Shown: positions 1-6,463, counted from the stretch's first letter. The stretch is 7,166 nt of DNA from Flavobacterium psychrophilum (GCA_945897545.1 CAMDGJ010000143.1:1-7166), one strand, 5' to 3'. A program made the numbers and translations. The notes: generated from the sequence alone by a model not told the origin.

Positions 1-3000
1 ATTAGAATTAGTACTTGACCAAGGAGCTGCTTCGGTAATACTTACAGAAACTATAGGTGTAGTTTCAACTAAAACATCCGTTACATCTAAGACATAATTA
101 ACTGAAGCATCAGGTGTATTTCCAATTGTTGTATCGTCAGCATTAATGGTAACACTATAACTTGTTTTAGTTTCATAATCAAGTACAGTTCCTGCTTTAA
201 TATACAAACTTGAACCTGTTATTTGAAACGAACTTGCATCAGCACCAGATAATGTTAGGGTATTTGTTCCTAATCCGTCATCAGTCACAGTAATATCTGC
301 TACTTTAACAGCTGCGGTAGTGTTAGAATTTTCTAAAATAGCAGTAGTGGTATTTGTTAAGGCAATCGCAGTTGGCGCTTGATTTGGAACTGTAGAAGGG
401 GCATAAACCCAAAGTTGTGGGTAATCAATTGTACCGCCACCGTTTTCGCTTACAATATATAAGTTACCCTCTCTATCCATAGTCAATCCTTCGTGCTGTT
501 GAGAAGCAACATCCAACGGATTTCCTGCATCAGAAACTATGGTTAAGCTATTAACAATAACCCCGCTTCGGTCAACATTAACTACTTTGGCATTTTCTTG
601 TCCCAATACCAATAAGTTATTATATAAAGATTGTCCGTTTAGTGCTGGTATATTAGATAAAGCAAAAACATCTGCTACATCTGAAAAACCTAGCAAAGCT
701 GGATCAAAAAGATTGGTAGAGTTCTCTGTTGTAGCCGACCCATTTGTAGCTGTTCCTGCAGTAAAATCAACATCTGTTTGAAAAATTCCGATAGGTGTTA
801 TTTCTTTTAAAACGATATAACCACCAGTCAATGGATCATAAGATAATCCTTCTGTTCCAGTATTAGGAACGAAAGTCCCAATTTTTACCGTTTGTGTATT
901 GGCTCTAGTAAGCGTAGTTCCTGCAGCGTAGGTAAACTTTACCAACTGTCGGTCGCGCTCTTCGCTCATTACGAACTGACCATTACCTATATAGGTAAGT
1001 CCTTCGGTATCATAAAAATCAGTTCCTTGTGGACTGCTACCTTGAGCCATTGTCATAGTATCAATTAATTGTCCTGTTTTTGATACTTGAGTTATAGAAG
1101 TACTACCATCGGCAGTAATAAACAACGTATCTGTGTCCCAATTATAAGCTACTGCCGATGCCTCTTGGCACAATAAGTTATTTGTTGGTGCAGCAGTTCT
1201 TGTTGGTTCTGGCAAATTATAACGACCAACTCTAACATAAGTAGAAAGATCTATGTTTAAATTAGGTGCAACATCATTATCAGTGATTGTAATATTTTGC
1301 GAAGTTGTTGTACCAAGTGTTAATCCAGATGAAGGATTGCTTATAGTTAAAACAGCAGTTTCTGAACCTTCAACTAAAACGTCGTCAGCAACAGTCAAAG
1401 TAACTGAACCAGAAGTCTGTCCGTTTACTATTGTTATAACTGAATTACTTAAAGAATAATCTCCAGAAGTAATATTAGTTCCAGAAACTCCTACAGCTAC
1501 TGTTTGATCAACACTTACAGCTGAAGAGGTAGTTGCTGTAACTGTAATCGCAGTCGTTCCAGCTTCCAAACCAGAATTAGTAGAAATAGAAAGGGCAACT
1601 GTTGGTATAACAGGAGCGCAGGTTGATAATAATGTAAAAGTCCAATCGCCTGCTGCACCTGGCGCTACAGCTTCCCAATTGGTTGCAGTATTTCCAATTG
1701 CTACTAATAAATCAGCTTGGCAAGCATTGTATAAAGCTCCGCTTATTTTATATCTGCTGGCAGGAACTAGTGTTGGGGTAATTGATGTTGTACCAGAAAT
1801 TAAACCGGCAGGTACAGCACTTGGTGAATTACCAATTTTTGCGAAGCAGATAAAACTTGATGCTGTTGTTGCTGTTATTGATGAAGCATTATATATGTAT
1901 AATTCATCACCAGAACTTCCAAGCCCTGCTCCACTGCTAGATGATAAATCATAGGTTGAAGTTGAAACAGCAACTGTACCCCACGGGATACTAATTACCG
2001 TCCCTTTAGCGATGGTTTGTCCAGGTTTAACTGTAAATGATATTTCACCTTCATTTAAATCAGTGAATGTGCTGCTACCTGCAGTTGCAATTTCATTATC
2101 GTTAATATAAAAAACAGTTCCCGCACTTAAATCTTTGTGAAATAAGATGGCAAAATTATCGTTTGGTGTACCAGAAAGATTATAACCAATCACTGAAATA
2201 TCACCAGCTTCTATAATTGTAACAGGTGGCGCATCATTATCAGTAATAGTAATATTTTGAGCAATAGTGGCACCTAAAGTAATACCCACAGAAGGATTGC
2301 TGATAATTAATGTCGCTGTTTCCGTTCCTTCGTCAGCCGCATCATCTACAATGGTAAAGGTTACCATACCAGTTGTTGAACCACTTTGTATAGTGATCTG
2401 CGTATTGCTTAAAGAATAATCAGTTCCAGTAATACCTGTACCTGTTACAGCAAGATTTAATGTTTGATCTTCTGTTACAGCGGAAGAAGCAGTGGCCGTA
2501 ACTGTTAAAACTGTTGCACCTACTTCAGTTCCTGTATTGGCACTCACTGAAAGTTGAACAGTTGGAGGCGGAGCAACATCATTATCCGTAATGGTGATAT
2601 TTTGAGTAGTAGTTACACCCAAAGCAATCCCTAAAGATGGGCTGCTAATAGTTAAAGTTGCCGTTTCTTCCACTTCGAACAAAGCATCATCAACAACTGT
2701 AAAAGTTACTGATCCTGTAGTTTGTCCGTTTAATATTGTTATCACTGAATTGCTTAAGGCAAAATCTTCAGCAGTAATATTTGTTCCTGTTACTCCTAAA
2801 TTTATAGTTTGATCTCCAGCAACTGCACTATCTGAAGTAGCAGTAATTGTAATAGCAGTTGATCCTGTTTCGGCACCAGCATTGGAACTTACAGAAAGAT
2901 TAACTGTAGGTGGTGGCGGTGCGTCATTATCTGTAATGGTAATATTCTGTGCCGTTGTTGTACCCAATGTAATTCCTGATGAAGGGCCGCTGATAGTTAA

Positions 3001-4077
3001 AGTAGCCATTTCTGTTCCTTCAACATCTGCATCATCCGCAACAGTAAAAGTTACGGTTCCGGTTGTTTCTCCACTTAATATGGTGATGCTTGTGTTACTA
3101 AGAGTATAATCAGTTCCAGTTATACCAGTACCAGTAGCTGCAAGATTTACTGTTTGATTGACAGTTACAGCTGATGATGCAGTTGCAGTAACTGTAATAA
3201 CAGTTGTTCCTGCTTCTGTTCCTGCATTTGCTGAGACAGAGAGAGAAACAGTAGGGTTGATAGCTCCTATTGTAAAAGTCCAATCTGAAGAAGCAAAAGT
3301 ATAGGTAGCAGCTCCAGTATGATTAGCAGCATTTCCAATGGCAGTCAATAGCTGTGCTTCTGTACCTGAATAGGTGGCACCACTAGTATTGTAGCGATAA
3401 GCTCTAGCTGTTCCATGATCTATCCAGGTTGTTCCATCGGTTAATCCGTTTGGTCTTAAACCTGTATTTGCTCCTTGTGTAACTCCGTAAATAAAAGCAG
3501 TTGGAGTTGTAGCTGTGATAGAAGAAGCGGTGTAAACATAGATTTCTTCTCCGTTACCAAGACCAGCACTCGCAGTAACGTTCCAATCATAGGTAGTTGC
3601 TGAAGATAAACCACTAGCCCAAGGCAACACTAATACTGTTCCTTTCGCTATTGATTGTCCCGTTTTTACGGTAAATGAAGCTTCGGATTCGTTTAGATCG
3701 ACGAAAGTACTTCCACCTAGAGTGGTTACCTCATTATCATTAACATAAAAAACTGTTCCAGCTGATAAATCTTTTAAGACTAACATCACCAGATCGTCTG
3801 GAGTGGTATTAGTATTAAAACCGATAATGGCAACATCACCTGCCGCAAGAGTAGTTTGAGCGGTCGCATTTTGGACGAATCCAAATAAAGAGAACATTAG
3901 AGCAAAAAAGAAAACAAAAGCGAAGTTTGATTTTTTCTCTTTTACCACGGATTTAGAATTTAATTCCAAATCATTTTGATTTACAGAACCAGCGTTTAAT
4001 GTTTTTAATTGCTGTGTCAAATCAAAATTAGGAGAGTCCAATAAATTCTCTAATTTAAATTGTAAGTAGTGTTTCAT
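1..4077 (-). CDS. Large modular secreted/surface protein with Calx-beta repeats and SdiA-regulated-type propeller (C-terminus beyond window)
   Basis: The frame is open from an ATG at 4077 to base 1 (1359 codons, no stop), so the C-terminus is missing. Order by residue: N-terminal extension 1-50; hydrophobic signal core about 51-68 with likely cleavage after ATA (73/74); beta-rich module M1, about 76-271; Calx-beta-type repeats at 275-385, 390-500 and 505-615; second module M2, about 620-819; fourth repeat 825-935; six-bladed-type propeller about 940-1228; cadherin-like domain about 1232-1335; then ITEAAPWSSTNS near 1347-1358, the start of another domain. The propeller carries DTEGLTYIGNGQFVMSEE, GTEGLSYDP and QHEGLTMDREGNLYIVSE, the spaced EGL motifs of the SdiA-regulated/YjiK family. 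Calx-beta domains usually bind calcium between extracellular beta-sandwiches. The only cysteines are C744, C786, C820 and C970. Export through Sec is well supported. Type IX secretion and surface attachment are inferred, because the C-terminal sorting domain lies outside the window. Substrate and exact role are unknown. The gene is probably transcribed alone. Confidence 0.9.
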   Translation of the reverse strand, partial: MKHYLQFKLENLLDSPNFDLTQQLKTLNAGSVNQNDLELNSKSVVKEKKSNFAFVFFFALMFSLFGFVQNATAQTTLAAGDVAIIGFNTNTTPDDLVMLVLKDLSAGTVFYVNDNEVTTLGGSTFVDLNESEASFTVKTGQSIAKGTVLVLPWASGLSSATTYDWNVTASAGLGNGEEIYVYTASSITATTPTAFIYGVTQGANTGLRPNGLTDGTTWIDHGTARAYRYNTSGATYSGTEAQLLTAIGNAANHTGAATYTFASSDWTFTIGAINPTVSLSVSANAGTEAGTTVITVTATASSAVTVNQTVNLAATGTGITGTDYTLSNTSITILSGETTGTVTFTVADDADVEGTEMATLTISGPSSGITLGTTTAQNITITDNDAPPPPTVNLSVSSNAGAETGSTAITITATSDSAVAGDQTINLGVTGTNITAEDFALSNSVITILNGQTTGSVTFTVVDDALFEVEETATLTISSPSLGIALGVTTTQNITITDNDVAPPPTVQLSVSANTGTEVGATVLTVTATASSAVTEDQTLNLAVTGTGITGTDYSLSNTQITIQSGSTTGMVTFTIVDDAADEGTETATLIISNPSVGITLGATIAQNITITDNDAPPVTIIEAGDISVIGYNLSGTPNDNFAILFHKDLSAGTVFYINDNEIATAGSSTFTDLNEGEISFTVKPGQTIAKGTVISIPWGTVAVSTSTYDLSSSSGAGLGSSGDELYIYNASSITATTASSFICFAKIGNSPSAVPAGLISGTTSITPTLVPASRYKISGALYNACQADLLVAIGNTATNWEAVAPGAAGDWTFTLLSTCAPVIPTVALSISTNSGLEAGTTAITVTATTSSAVSVDQTVAVGVSGTNITSGDYSLSNSVITIVNGQTSGSVTLTVADDVLVEGSETAVLTISNPSSGLTLGTTTSQNITITDNDVAPNLNIDLSTYVRVGRYNLPEPTRTAAPTNNLLCQEASAVAYNWDTDTLFITADGSTSITQVSKTGQLIDTMTMAQGSSPQGTDFYDTEGLTYIGNGQFVMSEERDRQLVKFTYAAGTTLTRANTQTVKIGTFVPNTGTEGLSYDPLTGGYIVLKEITPIGIFQTDVDFTAGTATNGSATTENSTNLFDPALLGFSDVADVFALSNIPALNGQSLYNNLLVLGQENAKVVNVDRSGVIVNSLTIVSDAGNPLDVASQQHEGLTMDREGNLYIVSENGGGTIDYPQLWVYAPSTVPNQAPTAIALTNTTTAILENSNTTAAVKVADITVTDDGLGTNTLTLSGADASSFQITGSSLYIKAGTVLDYETKTSYSVTINADDTTIGNTPDASVNYVLDVTDVLVETTPIVSVSITEAAPWSSTNSN
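1273..1605 (-). repeat. Fourth Calx-beta-type repeat (R4), separated from the array by module M2
   Basis: Residues 825-935 form a fourth 111-residue unit with the same PTVxLSIS beginning, VADD turn, EGSE acidic motif and TITDND end as R1-R3. It sits between module M2 and the propeller. By hand count it matches each of R1 and R2 at about 76-77 of 111 residues, so it is clearly the same family and the same length with no insertions. Confidence 0.85.
1621..2220 (-). repeat. Module M2, second copy of the duplicated beta-rich domain
   Basis: Residues about 620-819 repeat the M1 landmarks in the same order, ending in GDWTFT. Unlike M1, this copy and its boundary contain cysteines (C744, C786 and C820), which could form a disulfide after export. 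M2 interrupts the Calx-beta array between R3 and R4, giving the order M1-R1-R2-R3-M2-R4. Confidence 0.75.
2233..3255 (-). repeat. Three tandem Calx-beta-type repeats (R1-R3), period 345 bases
   Basis: Residues 275-385, 390-500 and 505-615 of the large protein are three copies of a 111-residue unit joined by 4-residue Ala/Val-Pro linkers, giving an exact period of 115 codons. Each begins PTVxLSVS and ends QNITITDND, and each carries a VDD/ADD turn followed by an acidic segment. In R1 and R3 this segment reads EGTE, the Calx-beta signature; R2 has EVEE, with the glycine replaced. By hand count R1 and R3 match at about 87 of 111 residues, and R1 and R2 at about 75 of 111. The DNA repeats are diverged, so they are old rather than a fresh tandem expansion. 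Confidence 0.85.
3265..3852 (-). repeat. Module M1, first copy of a duplicated beta-rich domain
   Basis: Residues about 76-271 begin right after the predicted signal cleavage site. Landmarks shared with M2 are AGD(V/I), the block KDLSAGTVFY(V/I)NDNE, STFxDLNExE, SFTVKxGQ, IAKGTV, the ASSITATT segment, LLxAIGN and a closing DWTFT. Proteins with similar DLSAGTVFYxNDNE-type modules are common in bacterial secreted multidomain proteins, but I cannot assign a family name from the sequence alone. It contains no cysteine. Confidence 0.75.
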
Positions 4078-4101
4078 AATAGTAAGTGTATTTATACGAT
4101 A

Positions 4102-4109
4102 CAAATATA
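4102..4109 (-). promoter_or_regulatory. Probable -7 box of the large surface-protein gene
   Basis: The minus strand reads TATATTTG here, a full match to the Bacteroidota TAnnTTTG box, 24 bases before the ATG at 4077. It is the only full match in the 226-base gap. A clear TTG at the -33 position is not visible (the nearest candidate is TTC), so the assignment rests on the -7 box and its position. The resulting leader would be about 20 bases, with no Shine-Dalgarno sequence. Confidence 0.4.
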
Positions 4110-4264
4110 TCAGACAGTATTCACCTGTATATGAACTAAATATTAAGATATTATCAAAAAATTTAACAAGGTTTTCGCCGTATAAATATGTCGTTGGTCG
4201 GATATTTTATAAAATTGTTTTAGGACCAAATTTCCAAAAACAACAGTTGGGACACACAAAACCC

Positions 4265-4291
4265 AAATAAATCAGGGGATTTGATTTATTT
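4265..4291 (-). terminator. Weak AT-rich hairpin behind the YkgJ-family gene
   Basis: AAATAAATC (4265-4273) and GATTTATTT (4283-4291) form a perfect 9-bp stem with a 9-base loop, starting 12 bases past the stop codon at 4304. The stem has one G-C pair, and on the minus strand it is followed by GGGTTTTG rather than a clean T-run. It could end the transcript, but it could also be chance in AT-rich DNA. Confidence 0.3.
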
Positions 4292-4303
4292 TTTAAATCC
4301 AAA

Positions 4304-4804
4304 TCATAAAGGCAGTTTTTTTTTCATTTCTTCGACAATGTTAAAAGCTGCTGGGCAAATGACCACATTCTGCAAAGTCAAATCTGTTATTTGTTGGAAC
4401 TTTTTTCTATCTGTATGTGGAAATTCACGACAGGCTTTTGGACGAACATCATAAATGGAACAGGTATTATCATTGTCTAGAAAAGTGCAAGGAACATTTT
4501 GCAATACATAATCTTTATCTTCGTCAATGCGCAGATAAAGATTAATAAATTGTTGTGGTTTTTGTCGCAGGTGTTTTGAAATACGCTCAATATCGGCCAA
4601 AGTAAATAGTGGCCCTGTCGTTTTACAACAATTAGCACATTTTAAACAATCCGTTTTTTTGAATTCGGCGTTGTGTAATTCCTGCATTAGGTAATCCAAA
4701 TTTTTGGGAGCCTTTTTTTTCAGCTTATCAAAATACTTTTTATTTTCGATATGCTTATCTTTGGCCTCTTTAGGAAGGTTATTTAGAATTTGTTTCAAGT
4801 TCAA
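4304..4804 (-). CDS. YkgJ-family cysteine-cluster protein (putative zinc or iron-sulfur binding)
   Basis: The 166-residue soluble protein has eight cysteines in the YkgJ-family pattern. CLKCANCC occupies 53-60, then come C106, C115 within CSIYDVRP, C125 within ACREFPH, and C150. Such proteins are thought to bind a metal or Fe-S cluster, but the reaction is not established. Residues 1-50 are a lysine-rich, probably helical lead-in. No signal peptide or membrane segment is seen, so it is cytoplasmic. The start is unusual: a TAG at 4805-4807 lies directly before the first possible codon, and no ATG occurs before residue 40. The TTG at 4804 (or the TTG two codons later) is therefore the likely start, because beginning at M40 would remove the conserved-looking N-terminal part. 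It is divergent from the methyltransferase gene and upstream of, but probably not co-transcribed with, the large surface-protein gene. Confidence 0.88.
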   Translation of the reverse strand: MNLKQILNNLPKEAKDKHIENKKYFDKLKKKAPKNLDYLMQELHNAEFKKTDCLKCANCCKTTGPLFTLADIERISKHLRQKPQQFINLYLRIDEDKDYVLQNVPCTFLDNDNTCSIYDVRPKACREFPHTDRKKFQQITDLTLQNVVICPAAFNIVEEMKKKLPL

Positions 4805-4809
4805 CTATT

Positions 4810-4837
4810 TTGCTACAAAAGTAGCCAATAAATTTTG
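4810..4837 (+). promoter_or_regulatory. Possible promoter of the methyltransferase gene
   Basis: TTG at 4810-4812 is followed after 17 bases by AAATTTTG (4830-4837), a seven-of-eight match to TAnnTTTG at the right spacing for a Bacteroidota promoter. If used, it gives a leader of about 50 bases that contains the palindrome at 4854-4869. It overlaps the opposing candidate promoter of the YkgJ-family gene, so the two could interfere. The evidence is weak because the region is AT-rich. Confidence 0.25.
4816..4823 (-). promoter_or_regulatory. Candidate -7 box of the YkgJ-family gene
   Basis: The minus strand reads TACTTTTG, a full match to TAnnTTTG, only 11 bases before the TTG start at 4804. 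Transcription would then begin a few bases before the start codon, making the mRNA almost leaderless. No good TTG is seen at the -33 spacing. The site is plausible from its match and position in the short divergent region. Confidence 0.4.
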
Positions 4838-4840
4838 AAA

Positions 4841-4875
4841 AACACACCACTAGCCCCTCTCAAGAGGGGAATTAG
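4841..4875. repeat. GC-rich palindromic intergenic element (REP-like)
   Basis: CCCCTC (4854-4859), loop TCAA and GAGGGG (4864-4869) form a perfect 6-bp G-C-rich stem, partly extended by CTA (4850-4852) against TAG (4873-4875). The left side carries AACACACCAC. Its base composition stands out sharply from the AT-rich surroundings. It has no T-run on either side and does not look like a terminator. It resembles short dispersed palindromes that I recall from Flavobacterium intergenic regions, which I could not verify here. It may also act as a hairpin in the methyltransferase leader. Confidence 0.55.
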
Positions 4876-4896
4876 AAAGACAAATCTTTACGCATT

Positions 4897-5607
4897 ATGA
4901 AAGACCTTTTCGGAAAAGCCATACTTGATTTTCAAACCAATAATTATCCCCAGGATTTAATCACAGAAACTTCTATTTCTGAAGCCGATGAAATGAGTGT
5001 TGCTTATCTTTTTCGTTCCTATGATGAAATGCCACAATTAGAGCAACGTGCTCTTCAATTGGCAAAAGGCAAAGTCCTCGATGTAGGCTGCGGCGCTGGA
5101 AGTCATAGTTTGACTTTGCAAAACGATCGAAATCTTGACGTTACTTCAATTGATATTTCACCCAATGCCATTCAAGCATGTACGCTTCGAGGCTTGAAAA
5201 AAGCCACAGTTCAAGATGTAATGACATTGGAAAATGAAAAATTTGATACTATTTTATTGCTTATGAATGGTACAGGAATTTTTGGAACGTTGAAAGAAAC
5301 TCCCAACTTTTTACTAAAACTAAAAAGTCTTCTAAATCCAAATGGACAAATTTTAATCGATTCTTCGGACATCATCTATATGTTCGATGCTGATGAAGAT
5401 GGTGGAAAATGGATTACTGGAGGCAACTATTATGGCGAATTAACCTTTACTGTTTCCTATAAAAATGAAACCGAAGATACTTTTCCGTGGCTATATCTTG
5501 ATTACAACACTTTACAAAATGCGGCTTTCGCCAATGGTTTACAATGCGAATTGATTATGGAAGGCGAGCATTACGATTATTTAGCGAAGCTCTCTATAAT
5601 AGAATGA
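4897..5607 (+). CDS. Class I SAM-dependent methyltransferase
   Basis: The 236-residue cytoplasmic protein has the Rossmann-type methyltransferase signature. Motif I, VLDVGCGAGSHS, lies at 60-71 and binds SAM. D86 in TSIDIS is the acidic residue expected to hold the ribose hydroxyls. VQDVMTL (105-111) lies near the adenine-binding position, FDTILLLMNGTGIFG (116-130) is motif IV, and LLNPNGQILID (145-155) is the late strand-turn typical of the fold. Residues 1-55 are a helical cap, and 160-205 form an insertion rich in aromatic and acidic residues that probably shapes the substrate site. The substrate cannot be told from sequence; small-molecule or general methyltransferase is as far as the call goes. 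The start is an ATG with no Shine-Dalgarno site. The gene stands alone, divergent from the YkgJ-family gene, and its stop lies 9 bases from the opposing queE stop. Confidence 0.9.
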   Translation: MKDLFGKAILDFQTNNYPQDLITETSISEADEMSVAYLFRSYDEMPQLEQRALQLAKGKVLDVGCGAGSHSLTLQNDRNLDVTSIDISPNAIQACTLRGLKKATVQDVMTLENEKFDTILLLMNGTGIFGTLKETPNFLLKLKSLLNPNGQILIDSSDIIYMFDADEDGGKWITGGNYYGELTFTVSYKNETEDTFPWLYLDYNTLQNAAFANGLQCELIMEGEHYDYLAKLSIIE

Positions 5608-5616
5608 TTTTATTAT

Positions 5617-6249
5617 TTATGGAATATTAAGGTATTTATGTGTTTGCAACGACACACGCCATTTTGGATTATTCATTACATAATCAACAATTAACGGTGT
5701 CATTTCTCCCTTCTTACTCCACTCCGGCTGGAGGAACAATATGGCGTTTTTGTTGACTTTTTCGGCTTGTTCTTCTGCAAAAATGAAATCGTGCTTGTTA
5801 AAGATAATTACTTTTAATTCGTGGGCTTTTTCATAAACCGTTTGAGTTGGTAATTTGTTTTTCTTTGGTGAAAGACAAATCCAGTCCCATTGTCCAGTCA
5901 GTTCATACGCTCCTGAAGTTTCGATGTGGACTTTTAGGTTTTGCTCTTTTAATTTTTGTGTTAACAAGCTCATATCCCACATTAAGGGTTCTCCGCCAGT
6001 AACAACTATGGTATCTCCATACCTCTTTGCATTGGCAACAATTAAATCAATACTTGTGGGTGGATATAACTCGGCATTCCAGCTTTCCTTCACATCACAC
6101 CAATGACAACCTACATCACAACCGCCAATTCTGATGAAATAAGCTGCCGTTCCGGTATGAAATCCTTCACCTTGAATGGTGTAGAATTCTTCCATTAGCG
6201 GAAGCATTGCACCTTTATTAACTTCTAATTGTATTTCTTTTGATAACAT
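5617..6249 (-). CDS. queE: 7-carboxy-7-deazaguanine synthase QueE (radical SAM)
   Basis: QueE converts 6-carboxy-5,6,7,8-tetrahydropterin to 7-carboxy-7-deazaguanine, a step towards preQ0, preQ1 and queuosine in tRNA. The 210-residue protein shows the family features in order: FYTIQGEG (22-29), a radical-SAM cluster CDVGCHWC (44-51, the C-x3-C-x2-C spacing that holds the 4Fe-4S cluster), TGGEP (84-88) for SAM binding, ETSG (110-113), LSPK (126-129) and the closing SLQTHKYLNIP (200-210). I chose the ATG at 6249. The frame stays open 26 codons further upstream, but that stretch contains the likely -7 box and would add a non-homologous-looking hydrophobic tail. TATAAAA before the ATG is a usual A-rich Bacteroidota start context. 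No other queuosine genes are in the window, and no preQ1 riboswitch fits in the short leader. It converges on the methyltransferase gene. Confidence 0.95.
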   Translation of the reverse strand: MLSKEIQLEVNKGAMLPLMEEFYTIQGEGFHTGTAAYFIRIGGCDVGCHWCDVKESWNAELYPPTSIDLIVANAKRYGDTIVVTGGEPLMWDMSLLTQKLKEQNLKVHIETSGAYELTGQWDWICLSPKKNKLPTQTVYEKAHELKVIIFNKHDFIFAEEQAEKVNKNAILFLQPEWSKKGEMTPLIVDYVMNNPKWRVSLQTHKYLNIP

Positions 6250-6266
6250 TTTTATAATTTGAATGG

Positions 6267-6274
6267 CAAAGATA
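6267..6274 (-). promoter_or_regulatory. Probable -7 box of queE
   Basis: The minus strand reads TATCTTTG, a full match to TAnnTTTG, 17 bases before the ATG at 6249. Its position inside the longer open frame argues that translation begins at 6249 and not at 6327. No convincing TTG stands at the -33 position. The predicted leader is about 10 bases. Confidence 0.5.
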
Positions 6275-6403
6275 GTGAATTTGGAATTTACGATATAAGA
6301 AGTGCGATTTGCAAAGAAAAAATTCAACGGAAACGGATTCAGTATATAAAAAGGATTGCTTATTTTCGAAAGTTATCGGAACTCGCTATGCTATGACTAC
6401 ATA

Positions 6404-6438
6404 AAAAAACCGATAGTTTCTTTGAAACTATCGGTTTT
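6404..6438 (-). terminator. Strong rho-independent terminator of the TPR-protein gene
   Basis: AAAACCGATAGTTTC (6406-6420) and GAAACTATCGGTTTT (6424-6438) form a perfect 15-bp stem with a TTT loop. On the minus strand the stem runs into seven T residues, as expected for an intrinsic terminator, 25 bases past the stop codon of the TPR gene. The plus strand has TTTTAAATTTTTATAA on the other side, so it could work in both directions. It separates the TPR gene from queE. Confidence 0.88.
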
Positions 6439-6463
6439 AAATTTTTATAAATTATATGCACTA

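Noticed and set aside
539..3109. Plus-strand open frames at 539-781, 1253-1459, 1679-1954 and 2882-3109
   Set aside because: They lie antisense to the continuous 1359-codon minus-strand gene. Those at 1253 and 2882 look alike only because both are the reverse complement of Calx-beta repeats.
2233..3255. Regular 345-base period considered as a CRISPR or satellite-like array
   Set aside because: The repeats are in-frame protein domains with diverged DNA and no spacer structure.
4204..4215. Perfect 12-base palindrome ATTTTATAAAAT in the gap before the large gene
   Set aside because: It consists only of A and T in an AT-rich spacer and is too likely by chance to be called an operator.
5855..6106. 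Plus-strand open frame inside queE
   Set aside because: It is antisense to a clearly recognised gene with catalytic motifs, and its product resembles nothing known.
6250..6300. preQ1 riboswitch upstream of queE
   Set aside because: The leader predicted from the -7 box is only about 10 bases, and no pseudoknot-forming hairpin with an A-rich tail is visible.
6250..6327. N-terminal extension of 26 residues for QueE from a start at 6327
   Set aside because: It overlaps the likely -7 box at 6267-6274, and known QueE proteins start close to the FYTIQGEG motif.
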